Source: Rutidosis leptorrhynchoides (lineage: Eukaryota; Streptophyta; Magnoliopsida; Asterales; Asteraceae). From it: 64,000 bases of DNA. The stretch covers positions 312,231,501-312,295,500 of the forward strand of contig NC_092339.1 in the NCBI RefSeq assembly GCF_046630445.1. Reading direction: 5' to 3'. Made by a program: the position numbers and the translations under genes. Positions 37,985 to 49,975 of this stretch are shown piece by piece (position 1 is the first letter of the stretch; every line of letters begins with the position of its first letter). Under the pieces are notes generated by a model. The model saw only the letters and a list, made by a program, of their open reading frames with translations, ran no database searches and was not told the DNA's origin.

Positions 37985-37987
<3 letters not shown>

Positions 37988-37988
<1 letters not shown>

Positions 37989-39060
37989 GAAGTTAGGTCA
38001 GATAACTAGAATTCATAAACCATGTCAATGTGAAAACTCAAAAGGAATACATTAATGGTGTACAACGTCTCTTCTTTCTCGTTTCTTTTTCTGGCTTCCA
38101 TAGTTCCGTGGTGATTTTGGCATCGATTGTGGGCTTTTCGGAGATCTTGGTCACTCTCCATCATCGTTCTTATAGTAGGAGTTGTGTTGGTTACTTGGGA
38201 TCCCTCTTTTGTCGTTGTGGTTCCAGGATCTTTGGTAGCCAATTTTGCTTTGGCCGTCTTAACTTTCTTCTCTTTTCCGGCGGTATAATGGTAAACCCGA
38301 CTGCCATAGCCTTTGTCCATCGTAGTTCTCGTGGTGGGCAAGACTATGGTGGCCCAGATCCTTTTTCTGGTTGTTTTTGCTTTTGGTTTGGTATAACGAT
38401 CTCGCCAGAGTCACCTAGGACGACGGCAGGTGGTGGCTCTCTACCCCGTTGGTGATGGCCACCGGTTGCTAGTGTCCAGAGGTGATTCTCTTATTCTTCC
38501 TCTCTTCATGGTTATCTACTGGTATCAGTGGTGGTGACTACCAAGTTTTGGTGCTTAGTGGTGGTGTCATAGGTTCCACCTGGGTTGTCCACCACTCTAT
38601 TAGTCGTGGATACTTGTGGTATGTGAGGACGGGAGGGGGTGGTTGGTGCTTGTATAGTCTGTCTTGGATCGGGTTGCTTGTCGTGTGTTTTATGTTCGTG
38701 TCCTTTTTTCAGTTTTGCCTTCGAGATTTGAACCATGTAACAATCTCCCTGTTGAAAATCTAGTCATCATGCTGGGGTGGGTCGGGTATTTTGTGCGGGA
38801 TCCATCTGTTGCGGCTCGAGAAGTTCTGTGGTTTCCAGGGTGTTTTGTTCTTTTTTTTGGACTCGACTACTCAGCGAGCCTCAGCGTTCTCCTGCTGGTT
38901 TTGCTGTTTTTTCGAGAATAGTTTAAGTGTTTCAGGATTTAGGGTTTTAGTATTTAGCTTAGTTTTGTTGTTGTTATCTAGCATTATCAATGTTTATTCA
39001 CAAAGTTGGTGGTGTTTGTTTGTTTAGCTTAACTCAGTTCTCTACACTTTATGTGGTATG
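37988..39060. other. G/T-rich open stretch, unassigned
   Basis: Composition shifts sharply to GC- and GT-rich (many GGTGGT motifs) compared with its AT-rich surroundings. Frames of 70-140 codons are open on both strands; none shows a motif I know. It could be the leader of a non-LTR element or a captured gene fragment. No poly(A) tail or target duplication was identified. Confidence 0.35.
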
Positions 39061-40295
39061 ATTAAGACTGAATTTCTATTTCCCATTAATTCGATTGTGT
39101 ACTTTGTTGATATTCGAATATGCTATTTATATTGTCATTATTTGCAATAAAAAGAATTTATGAATCATCACCATTTAAAAAAAATTGTTCAATTAGCTAA
39201 AAAAAAGTTATTTCGCTAAATAACTTTATCATATCCGTTACAATAAAGTGTGAACTTTATGAAATAAGTCCAAAAGTAAATTTAAAAATGGTAAGATTAG
39301 ACCTTCCAACCCCCTCATTTATGTAGAAAGATAAAGTCAGCCGACAAACTTTGAGGTCGGCAGTTGTCGGCCGGTAACCGGGGAAATTTTACCGGAAATA
39401 ATATTAATAAAAAAATCCCCAATCATAACGATACATCTAAATGTTGTGTCTCGTTTCAATCCATACTTTTACATCTTATTTACTCCTATTAAATATTTAT
39501 TTAAAATTTAAATTATTGTATTATTAAAAAATATATCTTTCTTCCAATTAAATAATTAACCAGATCCGTTTTTCACTATCAATGTTTTATTCTTGTCTCA
39601 AGTAATCATTCTGTTCTTCAATCACATTTCTGTTTCCATTTCAAATACTCTTTGACCTAATTTTACATCCTCTCAATTCAATCACTGCTTACATTTGGGG
39701 ATTCATTGTATACAGTGGCGTTATGTTCCAGATTGCTCATATTTAAAATCATGAATTGATTAACGTTAGCATTAATTATAATTCAAGTGTTTGTTTGATG
39801 AATCAGCTCATGTTTATCCGATTGAATTTCAGGTAATCAAGTAAATTCTTATTTCTTCTATTGTAATATAATAATAATTAAATGTATATACAAAACATAT
39901 TTCCCTAATGCGTGTATCACCAGAAACGAATGTGTTTATCATTCATTCTTTTAATTTATACAATATTTTTAATTTTTAATCCTTTTTTATCTTTTCTTAT
40001 CATTTTCTGTTTACAGTTTTCATTGCATCAAATCATCTCATAAATTAAAAAAAAAATTTGTGATGGTAAAATGTTGAGATTAAATATATCTGGATTTGTT
40101 AAACTAAATCATTGGTTTAAGGATAGTAAATTGTAGAAGAAAATAAATATATGTTTTGGGTAAATATGTTGTGTAGATTGGCTAAAAACTCTATTAATAC
40201 ATATTAAATAAAATTAAATAAAATGATTATGATAATAATTGATAATTGATTTCAGGTAATCTAAAGTTTCTGTAATTAGTAATTGCAATAATATC
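39061..40295 (+). promoter_or_regulatory. Upstream region and probable 5' UTR of the PUB gene
   Basis: AT-rich region before the start codon. A possible 5' UTR intron runs from CAG/GTAATCAAG at about 39833 to TTTCAG at 40250-40255, which would leave a 40-base leader before ATG 40296. This rests only on splice-site appearance. The motif GGTCGGCAGTTGTCGGCCGG lies at 39356-39375. No clear TATA box was picked. Confidence 0.4.
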
Positions 40296-43200
40296 ATGGA
40301 CCAATCAGAGATTGAAGAGAATTTGTTTGCACTTGGTGAACCAAAGGTACTACTAATTGCTAATTGTTATAATTTCCATTTTTAGGTTTTCATGAAATCT
40401 TATATGGAATACTAATTAAAGGAAATAATCACTTTATTTGTCAATATATTGAATAGTACTAATATTTGCAATATTGTTGTAGTTACATGGAGGAATGTGT
40501 ACAACTCTCTCTATGATCTATGCTAAAGTGTTGACTATATTTCCCGATTTAGAAGCCGCTAGACCTCGAAGTACATCGGGGATTCAAGCTTTATGTTCGT
40601 TGCACATTGCGTTGGAGAAGACAAAAACACTTCTTCAACATTGTGCAGAATGTAGTAAACTTTACCTGGTAACATACCTTTTTTAAACCTTGTATGTTTT
40701 ATTTTTTTTAATTTTAATTTTAATATATTGGTTTCTTATGTATAGATGTGAACGTTTTGCAGGCTATAACAGGTGACTCGGTTGTTCTAAAATTCGAGAA
40801 GGCAAGATCTGCTTTGCAAGATAGTCTTAGACGGGTCGAAGATATTGTCCCGCAAACAATTGGTTGTCAGGTAATATGAAAGTATATGCAAGATAGTTTT
40901 GAAATTATATAAATAAATTAACTTCTTATAAGTTTCAACGAAAATATAGAAAATGTTAACAAATCAAACCGACCCATTTATCAAGTTTTAAAAAACTCAT
41001 TGTCTTGACAAGAACCTGTTTCGACCCATTTGCCCAACCTGTCTGATCTACCCAATTTGCCACTCATAAGTTGATATTATTCATCTCCAACATTTAATGA
41101 GCATCCAGATTTTTAGTTTTTTAATTTTATACCGGTGATTCTTGTTTTTTATCATGCTTATTCAACTGTAACGCTATTACCATAATGCATATAACAATTG
41201 GACTGCATTAAGTGTGACAATAGGCAAATGTATTATAATCTAATTACAATTTTCTATTTCTCAGATTGCTGATATTTTGGGTGAGCTCGAGGGAATCGAG
41301 TTTTCGCTTGATCCATTAGAGAAGCAAGTAGGTGATGAGATAATCAGTTTGTTACAAGAAGGTCGAAATTTCAACAACAATGGCGACAACAACGAGTTAG
41401 AAACTTTCCACCAAGCCGCATCAAAACTCGGTATCACGTCTTCAAGAGGAGCTTTACGTGAACGAAGATCTCTCAAAAAACTCGTCGAAAAAGCTCGAAT
41501 CGAAGACGACAAACGGAAAGAATCAATAGTCGCTTATCTCTTACATCTAATGAAAAAATACTCGAAATTATTTAGAAGCGATTTTTCAGACGATAACGAT
41601 TCACAAGGTAGTTCAACCCCGTGTTCACCAACCGTTTACGGATCTTTTGAATCCGGGTTCACCCACGCGTTTGACCGACAACTCTCAAAAATGAGTTCGT
41701 TTAACTTCAAACCAAACTTTAGAAGATCGGGTCAAATGCCGGTCCCACCGGAAGAACTTAGGTGCCCGATTTCGTTACAATTAATGTATGACCCGGTCAT
41801 CATTGCGTCCGGGCAAACGTACGAGCGGATTTGCATTGAAAAATGGTTTAGTAACGGGCACAACACGTGCCCAAAAACTCAACAAACATTAACCCATCTT
41901 TGTTTGACCCCTAACTACTGCGTAAAAGGTCTAGTTGCTAGTTGGTGTGAACAAAACGGGGTTTTGATCCCCGAAGGACCACCGGATTCCCTGGACGCCA
42001 ACTACTGGAACCTACCCTTGATGGAAAACGAGTCGGTTAAATCAAGATTGTCCGAAAGTATCGGATCATGCAAGTATGAGAGAGAAGGAGATGAACTTGA
42101 GGTAGTGCCTGAACATGAAGTGAACATGTTTGAAAGCTATGAGGATTTGTTGACTATTTTGACCATGGAGGATGAGAAGAAAAAGCTTAAAGCTGTAGAG
42201 CAGATACGGTTGTTGACTAAGGAAGATGAAGAGGCTCGAATCGTTATGGGTGAAAATGGTTTTGTTGAACCGTTGTTGCATTTTTTCGAGTCGACTATGC
42301 ATCAAAGGAACATTGTTGCTCAAGAAAGTGCAGCCATGGCTCTGTTCAACCTCTCTGTCAATAACAACAGGTATGTTATGGTCACTCTTATTATAAATAT
42401 ATACTCACTATACTATTTGTGTAGTATCAAAAATTACCCATGAACAGTAATGTTCCAATCTTTATGGGCAGGGGTATTTTGGTTATTTGCATTTCATTTT
42501 TTACTTTAAAAAAAGAATACATTTCTTAACATTTTCTTTTTTCCTTTCTTTACAACATTTTTTTTTTCTCCCACATTTTACTATTGTAACCAAAAGTGTC
42601 CGATTTTTGTGATTTCAGCCACATTCAATTATGTGTGTTCGGTAAGTTGAAGCGGGGTATTATTTTTTTTTTTTTCGGTTATACTCACAAAGGGTAAAAT
42701 ATTATAATCGAAAATATCTAGTCTTTACCGATCGTCTCTCTATCTACATTATAACATCCTTTACGTAAACTGTCCCACCACAATGCGGGGACCCAAACAC
42801 ACGTTTAATAAAAATAAAGTATTGGTGAAATTATACTTTTTTTTTTATCATTTGGCACCCTAGCTATCCGTGAAAGTTTTGTCGCCTTTGTCACATAATA
42901 TTTCGTAACACGATTAGTATTTAACTTGTGAGCGATTGCGGATCTGTTTTTTTCAGAAACAAAGAAATGATGTTAGAAGCCGGAGTACTTCCGTTGCTAG
43001 AGGACATGATCAGAAATTCAGGCTCACCGGGAGCGGTTGCAGCCCTCTACCTGAACCTATCCTGTTTAGAACAAGCCAAGCCCATTATCGGTTCGAGTGA
43101 AGCGGTCCCGTTTTTGATACGGGTTCTAGAGGACAGTGCGAATCTCGAATGTAAATCTGATGCTCTACACGCACTCTTCCATCTTTCAACATGCCATTCT

Positions 43201-43731
43201 AACATCTCCCGGCTCGTATCTTTAGGCATTCTAAATGCGCTTCTGCCACTCGTCGATGACATCACATGGACCGAAAAAGTATTAGCCGTTTTGACCAACA
43301 TGACTAATGTAGCTAAAGATGAGATCGTATCAACTCACGGTTTAATCGGTTCGATTTCATCGGTTCTTGATTTTACCGAGGAAATAGTACAAGAACAAGC
43401 TGCAGCCTGCTTGCTGATTTTATGCACAAAAAATGAAAAGTGTATTCAGATGGTTCTTCAAGAAGGGGTTATACCTTCACTAGTGTCGATATCCGCTAAT
43501 GGGACTGAAAGAGGAAAACAAAAGGCTCAGAAACTGTTGATGTTGTTCAGGGAGCAACGTCATCGGGACCCACCGACTGTTTACTGCGGTGGCCCACAGG
43601 AATGTGAGATTGGTGGGGCCCGTGTTGATGCGGAAGTTAAGTCGTTAACGAAACAGGCGTCTAGGAGAAAAATGGGGAGAGCTTGGAGTTCTTTGTGGAG
43701 AAACAAAAGTTTCTTGGTGAACCAGTGTTGA
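40296..43731 (+). CDS. PUB45: U-box E3 ubiquitin ligase, PUB45-type (five exons)
   Basis: Plant U-box E3 ligase: recruits an E2 through the U-box and transfers ubiquitin to substrates. Exons: 40296-40346, 40483-40668, 40763-40870, 41265-42370, 42957-43731, all with GT/AG borders and continuous frame, giving 741 residues. The family member I recall, Arabidopsis PUB45, is of similar length. Residues 1-115 form the helical U-box N-terminal domain (MDQSEIEENLFALGEPK; AITGDSVVLKFEKARSALQD). The U-box is at about 275-349 (VPPEELRCPISLQLMYDPVI, then GQTYERICIEKWF and NTCPKT). ARM-type repeats fill about 400-690 (for example QESAAMALFNLSVNNN, AVAALYLNLSCLE). The C-terminus is WRNKSFLVNQC. No stops or shifts are seen and it looks functional. 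Choice among PUB6/7/45 orthologues is by memory. Confidence 0.93.
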
Positions 43732-43800
43732 GCCGAATGGTTAGGTGAGTTGGTGCGACCCTTGACCGTGGCTCGAACCTGTGTATGGCTTTACCGGTTT
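43725..43800 (+). other. tRNA-like (A-box/B-box) sequence at the PUB stop codon
   Basis: GAGCCGAATGGTTAGGTGAG resembles an A box, and GGCTCGAACCTGTG about 40 bases later resembles a B box. The stretch starts at the PUB stop codon, so the 3' UTR may begin in a degraded SINE. Weak, by eye. Confidence 0.3.
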
Positions 43801-44338
43801 GGTCAGAATTTAGCAGTTGTAACCTGTAAATTCTTTTTAATCTTACATAATCTCACTTTTATTTGCTGCTAATTTTGTGCAAGTTTATGTCATCTATCTT
43901 TGATGAGTAGGCAAGTTTGAGCTAATTATGGGTTGCCTTGCTTAAGACATTCTAACATTCTATTTTAAGTTCTAACCAAATATTTATAATTTTGACATTA
44001 AATGCTTAGTAGGAATGGGCTGGGCTAATTCGAATTTTGAGGAAATATTATGAACCAACAAAACTATATTAATGCCTCTATAAAAATCACACATTGAAAC
44101 AGAAACTTTTAACTAATTCCTCAATCCACACATAAAATGAGTGTTATGATGACTTGCAACAAGTGTTCGAATTTTCCTTAGTAATTGTCCATTGAAATTG
44201 ACATTGCATGCTCAAAGAGGAAAGCATATTTCTTTGGCGTTAATTCGTACATTATAAGACAATTTTTAACCGTGACTGTAATATCACAGGCAGTTAGTAC
44301 ACTTTTTGGTCAAAATAATCTGCGTGTGACATGACAAT
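43801..44338. other. 3' flank of PUB gene, no further gene
   Basis: AT-rich sequence, presumably the PUB 3' UTR and spacer up to the Tat-element target duplication GTTAG at 44339-44343. No ORF or RNA gene seen. Confidence 0.5.
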
Positions 44339-44343
44339 GTTAG

Positions 44344-44910
44344 TAATGATACCGCAACCTGCATGCGCACCCCATATGTATGCGGGCACTCATTAGTGTG
44401 CGTATGCGTGTGCTTGTGTGCGGTATGCGGATTCGTATCTAATGCCTTTGTTCTCAGTACAGCGATTACTTGGCTATCAAGTAAATATCTTTTCCATAAT
44501 TACATCCGTGATTCGGGCGAGTTTGTTATGGAAAGGATTGCCAGTATCTCGGATGGTTCTAGAATTAGGGTTTGCCTATATATACAAACCCTAACTATCA
44601 TTCTAATTATCATCACGTTACGTAACCATCATCTGCTACACGTCTTACGTGTCCAACATCATCTAGCATCTTCTCAAGGTTAACATGTTAGTTTCTTGAT
44701 TAACTAGCACCTACGACCTTACTTGGGGCCTTCAGGTCGACGACCTGTCATCGAAGGTGGACTTAATCACTTGGTCACCCCGCCGACATCATCATGTCGG
44801 TCAGGGTTATTCACGGTAGCCGGACCGGAGAGCCTCGTTCTAAGATCCTTAAACCCCAATAACGTATTGAGCATGCATGTTAAACCCTATGGTAAAAATA
44901 TGCATGATCA
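44344..44910 (+). repeat. 5' LTR of Tat element
   Basis: TAATGATACCGCAACCTGCA to AATATGCATGATCA. The 5-bp duplication places the start at TAATGAT rather than TGAT. Promoter candidate GCCTATATATAC at about 44574-44585. Confidence 0.88.
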
Positions 44911-44911
44911 A

Positions 44912-44935
44912 GTGGTGCTTTCATTGAGAGTCGAA
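44912..44935 (+). other. Primer-binding site region of Tat element
   Basis: GTGGTGCTTTCATTGAGAGT follows the 5' LTR. TGGTGCTTTCATTGAGAG is the kind of site I know from Athila/Tat elements; the exact primer tRNA is not assigned. Confidence 0.6.
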
Positions 44936-45034
44936 TTAGTTCAAGACTGTTTTATTGCTTTCTCTTTTAAAAGGTTTTGAATTATAAGGCTTATTGTTCA
45001 CGAAATTTTTTGAATTTTTTCTTTTAACAGTATC

Positions 45035-48000
45035 ATGACTTCCGGGGACTCGTCGGAACGTACTCAAACGGATAATCAAAACACACCATCTGGCAGTCAG
45101 CATACGCAGGCTATGACTGGGGCGGGATACACGCCATATCTTTCACCTGTATCCTGCGAGCCTTTTCAGAGGTATAAGCCGATATATCCAGATGGGATTA
45201 CACCGCCAAGGGCAAACTCGCCAGTTACCACCACGCGGTTGGATTTTTCCGCAGTGGATCCAAGGGTCATCTTGGTAGGCACTAGCGGTGAAACAGTAGG
45301 CCCGCACGTAGTATGCTGCGGCCAGGTACCTATTTATAGTGTCACGGTTTCAATTCCTCTGCAGACGCAGAGTGTTCAGCAGAATTCATCGTTTACACCG
45401 TTGCAACCTTGGCAACCACCGCGTCCAATTTCGCAGTTCTTGACTCCTGCGGATGCGCAGACATTACTTAATAGTTGGGGGTTCGGTGTCATTCCGGATG
45501 CCAATTCTCATTGGACGCCGATAACCGCAGAACAACAAAGCACTGCGCATACGGTTGGGCTTATAGCGGCATATCCTCAGGTCTCGCAGGCATCTGCGCC
45601 ACAGGTTTCGGCACCTTTTCAGATACCCGTATACTTTGCGCCGGCAAGCCTGCCTTCTTTTCCAAATCAGCCTTGGTTGTATCCGCAGACTCCAGGGCAG
45701 CCCTGGCAAAATATTCAAGGGCAGGCAAATCTCACAAGCCAATTTATGCAGGCGGCACCTCCTGACATGGTCCACCTATTTTCACAACCTGATTTTGTTC
45801 AGGATATGATGAGGCGTTTCTTCGCAGGGCTCAAAGGTGACCCTGTTAAACCACCTTTTGAGCTACCAACTACTTTTGATAAGTTTCCTCCGCATATAAC
45901 TGCATATCCGTTTCCATCTGCGCCAAAGATACCTCATACGTTGGGTACTTACAATGGCTTAACTGATCCAGATGACTTCTTACAGCGCTTTGAAGGCGCA
46001 ATGCGCACTCAAGGTTGGGTGGGTCCGGTTGCGTGTCAGATATTCCCAATGACACTGCAGGGTATTGCTCGTGAATGGTTTAATAAACTGCCGGCGGGTA
46101 GTATAGCCGGGTTTATGGATCTGCGGACGAAATTCTTGCTGCAATATCAGAATCAGAGGCCACGCAAACGCACTCATATCGAATGTCATGATATTGTGCA
46201 GAAATTCAAGGAATCTTTGGGTGAATTTCTCACAAGATATACTAATGAGTGTCTGCGCATACCAGATCTCAAGCCAGAGCAACAGATTTCCGGACTTATA
46301 CATGGTATAAACTCAGAACGTCATCCAACACTGGTAAGGCGTCTGCGCCATACGGTCCCAACAACTTATGCTGAAGCGCTTAATGAATGCCATGACTATA
46401 TGCGGAGTGGCGAAGATAATGATATTCCAACAGCTAGTTCACGCAACGAGAGGAAAGACGATGATGATCGTTCGCGTGATCAAAATCGTGCCAACAACTC
46501 TCGCGGAAGGTATCCTAGCGGTGGTCCTATCAGGAATGATAAAGGGAAATCAGGTGGCAATTATCGAAACAATAATCAGCGCGGCATCAATAATCAGAAC
46601 TATGCGCTGCTTAAAAGTTTGTCTAAAACGCCAAAAGAAATTTTGGCAACCGAACCAGTGTGCGCAACCTTTGCGGTTCCAACTCCGCTTACAGAATTTG
46701 GTAAGCGGGAAAAAACGAAGTATTGCGAATTCCATGACGATTACGGGCATGACACTAATCGATGCAAAAACTTGATGGGACGAGTACTCGAGGCACTACG
46801 CGCAGGTAAATTGGATCACCTAAAACCACCTAAGAAGGACAAGGGAAAATCCACAGAAGAAGGGTCAAAGGCTAAAACTTTCGCATGGCAAAAAGTTGAT
46901 AAAACAAAAAACGCCGACTTAACCATTAATATGGTCGACGCAGAGAAAGTTAGCCAGCGGAGAAAGTACAATGATCACCATGACTGGGAACTTCTCCCAA
47001 TCATGTTTCCTCCTGTAATGTCAATCGACACAGTTAACGAACCCATTATCATCAAGTGTCGCATCCCTACTTGCGGAGTACAAGTTAAACGCATGCATGT
47101 TGACACCGGGAGTGGCGTGGACATTATGTACGAGCATTGCTATCGTTTCCTCCATGCAGAAGTTAAAACGCAGCTACGTCAGTCTGATATTACGTTATCT
47201 GGGTTCTCCGGGGAAAGCTCATGGCCGCTAGGCCGAATAGAGCTAATAATAGAACTCGCGAATGACAAGAATCCGCAATTGGTTAGACACGAGTTAGTTG
47301 ACTTTTACGTGGTTTGTTCAACTTCGCGGTACAACGCGTTGCTCGGAAGAAATTTCATACGACGTTTTAGCATTATACCGTCGGTGGTGCATGGTTTGAT
47401 AAAGTTTTCTACGAAGGGAGGGGTTGCCACAATTGCTTCACATCAAACAACCGAGTTGTGTGGTTCAGTTGTGCCTGTAAACATTCCCAGCGTAGGAGAA
47501 CAACTCGCAAGCAGTGCGGTCATAGCAAATCGTTTACATCTGGATAAGCGGATTAAAATCGGCGCAGGCTTGTCAGCCGAAACAAAGGTCAAATTGCATG
47601 GAATATTATCCGCTAACGCAGATGTTTTCGCGTGGCATGAATCAGACATGACTGGGGTTCCGCGAGATATTGCGGAACACAAATTAAATGTTAATCCATC
47701 ACTCACGCCTGTTAGACAAAAGAAGCGGCATATGGCTCTTGAACGCAGTGATTGGTTGTGCGCGGAAGTAGATAACCTTGTCAAAGCAAACATTCTACGG
47801 GAAGTACGCTATCAGGCATGGGTTGCTAATCCTGTGTTAGTCAAGAAGGCTGACGGTAATTGGCGGATGTGCGTTGATTTTAAAGACATTAATAAAGCGT
47901 CTCCTAAGGACAACTACCCTCTCCCGGAGATAGACTGGAAGGTGGAATCATTGTCAGGTTTCCGGTACAAGTGTTTTCTAGACGCATACAAGGGTTATCA

Positions 48001-48898
48001 CCAAATCTTAATGGCTGCAGAAGATGAGGACAAAACTGCTTTTCATACGCCGCAAGGTATTTATTGCTATACGAAGATGCCGTTCGGATTAAAAAACGCG
48101 GGCGCAACATATCAGCGCGTAATTGATGCGGCATTCAAACACCAAATTGGTAGGAATCTTGAAGCGTACGTTGACGATTTGGTAATTAAGAGCAACACTG
48201 AAGAAGAAATGCTCGCAGACATCCTAGAAACGTTTGCGTCTTTACGCAGGATAAACATGAAGCTTAACCCGCTTAAATGTAGTTTTGGGGAAGAGGAAGG
48301 CAAGTTTCTAGGTCATGTGGTGACAGCGCGGGGAATCAAGGCAAATCCCAAAAAGATTGAAGCCATTGATAGTTTTCCATCTCCGAAGACAAAGAAAGAC
48401 GTGCAGAGTCTAACCGGGAAGCTTGCGGCGATCACGCGGATTTTGTCGAAGGCCGCAGAGAGACAATTGCCATTCTTCAATACTTTGAAGAATTGTTTAA
48501 AGAAGAAAGACTTCGTGTGGACTCAGGAAGCAGAATCAGCCTTTCAGGAGATGAAGAAGGTGCTCGCTGAATTACCAACACTCACCGCGCCAGTATCTGG
48601 AGAAACGCTTACGCTATATCTTGCGGCATCGAAAGAGGCTATCAGCTCAGTCCTCATCGCAGATCGCGAAAAGGTAATCTACTTTTATTTACATTGTCTA
48701 TTTCGCAGAAATTTAACGCTGAGGTTTTCTCAGACGCAAATGCCGGTCTACTTCGTAAGCAAGACGCTGACATCAAGCGAAGTAAACTATTCACCAATAG
48801 AAAAGCTAGTATATGCGCTAGTCCACACAGCGCGGCGTTTGCGCCGGTACTTTCAAGCACATCCAATCGTGGTTCTAACTGATCAACCGATCAAACAG
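45035..48898 (+). CDS. Tat gag-protease-reverse transcriptase (open)
   Basis: A single open frame starts at ATG 45035 (MTSGDSSERTQ). Gag forms the capsid: a Pro/Gln-rich N-part, then Retrotrans_gag at about residues 300-460 (YNGLTDPDDFLQRFEGAMRT, QGIAREWFNKLPAGSI, RHPTLVRRLRHTVP) and a CCHC-like knuckle at about 562 (YCEFHDDYGHDTNRC). Protease DTGSG is near 689. RT follows with WRMCVDFKDINKASPKDNYP, MPFGLKNAGATYQRVIDAAF and catalytic YVDD near 1045. The native RNase H lacks its first Asp (LYLAASKEA where TDAS is usual), as expected where a second RNase H has taken over. A 60-base intron-like segment (48674-48733) keeps the frame open; the exon ends at 48898. Confidence 0.88.
48674..48733 (+). 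other. Putative intron 1 in Tat pol
   Basis: GTAATC after the codons ADREK, and TTTTCTCAG before the codons TQMPVYFVSKTLT. Removal restores the usual RT/RNase H sequence. It is 60 bases, a multiple of three, and has no stop, so both spliced and unspliced RNA would be readable. Confidence 0.6.
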
Positions 48899-48969
48899 GT
48901 TGGTACATGCCTAATTTGCGGCAATGTCCGGGGTTACCGCATTGACTAACGCAATCGTTTTTCTTTAAG
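48899..48969 (+). other. Putative intron 2 in Tat pol
   Basis: CAG/GTTGGTAC after the codons for DQPIKQ and TTTCTTTAAG before VLYKPEISGRMAKWAVELGE. The 71 bases contain a stop in frame, so the second RNase H and integrase would be made only from spliced RNA. Confidence 0.65.
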
Positions 48970-49790
48970 GTGTTATACAAGCCTGAGATTTCTGGCCGAA
49001 TGGCTAAATGGGCAGTTGAGTTAGGAGAACACGAGATAAATCTTTCCTCGCGAAGCGCGGTTAAGGGTCAAATACTTGCGGATTACCTTGCGGAGTTGCC
49101 TGCGGATGTCGACGCATCAGCAGAACATCAAGATACGCATGCACCAACTTTGTCACCATGGGAGTTATATACCGATGGTGCCTGCAGCGCAGCTGGCGCG
49201 GGTGCGGGTGTAATTTTAACTGGTCCAGATGGCGAAGAGCATACGTATGCGCTACGGTTTAATTTTGATGTTACGAACAACGAAGCAGAATATGAGGCTC
49301 TGTTAGCAGGTATGCGCATTGCGCATAAATTGAATGTTAAAATTCTGCACGCTTATGTGGATTCAAAGCTGGTATGTAGTCAAGTCAGCGGGGACTTTGA
49401 AGCACACGACATTGCCATGCAGCAATATTTATCGCTTGTTCATAACCTCGCTAACCAGTTTGAAGCTTTTCAAATCTCCCACGTAATGCGGGGGCAAAAT
49501 AAGAAAGCGGATGCGCTTAGCAAATTGGCCGCTTTGGCTTTTGATCATCTGGGGAAGAAAGTTCTTATAGAAGAACTGCATGCGAAATCCATTGTTATGA
49601 TGCCTTTGGTAGCACCTGTTGAGGAATCCAGCTCAACATGGATGACACCTATTATTGCATTCCTGCGGAATGACACATCACCTGCGGATTCCGTTGATGC
49701 GAGGAAGGTCCGCACTAAGGCACCACTGTATGCCCTCGAAGGTGAAGTCCTATATCGAAAAAATTATTTAGGGCCGCACTTAAGGTGTAT
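48970..49790 (+). CDS. Tat second RNase H (aRNH) and integrase linker
   Basis: Exon-like frame that continues pol from the previous exon. It opens with VLYKPEISGRMAKWAVEL and LADYLAELP, then an archaeal/plant-type RNase H: LYTDGACSAAGAGAGVIL with the first Asp, NNEAEYEALLAGM with the Glu, DSKLVCSQV with the second Asp, and KADALSKLA with the final Asp. All four catalytic positions are visible. This extra RNase H, acquired by the Tat lineage, removes RNA from the RNA/DNA hybrid. The frame runs on towards integrase (TKAPLYALEGEVLYRKNYLG) until the duplicated segment after 49795 breaks it. The nominal start at 48970 is a GTG codon because this is an internal exon. Confidence 0.85.
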
Positions 49791-49794
49791 TGGT

Positions 49795-49975
49795 CCGAAA
49801 TTATGCGGCTAGGTGCATGCGCTCTTCATTCGGGGCACAGGTGCATGAAGGTGTTATACGCGAGGTGCATGAAGGTGCATGAAGGTGTTATACGCGAGGT
49901 GCATGAAGGTGCATGCGCTCTTCATTCGGGGCACAGGTCTATTGTGTCAAAAATTATGCGGCTAGGTTATTATTG
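49795..49975 (+). repeat. Tandem duplication inside Tat integrase
   Basis: The segment containing GGTGCATGCGCTCTTCATTC is present at 49811 and 49908, AATTATGCGGCTAGG at 49799 and 49952, and GTGTTATACGCGAGGTGCAT twice between. It sits in the integrase zinc-binding region (codons for EVHEGACALHSGHR) and shifts the frame. Confidence 0.88.

Noticed and set aside
44344-44350. Tat LTR starting at TGATACC (44347) with TG...CA ends
   Set aside because: The exact 5-bp duplication GTTAG and the shared TAATGAT at both LTRs place the boundary three bases earlier. The choice remains slightly uncertain.
45464-46775. Frames of 100-135 codons overlapping Tat gag in other frames
   Set aside because: Shadows of the GC-rich gag frame, with no motifs of their own.
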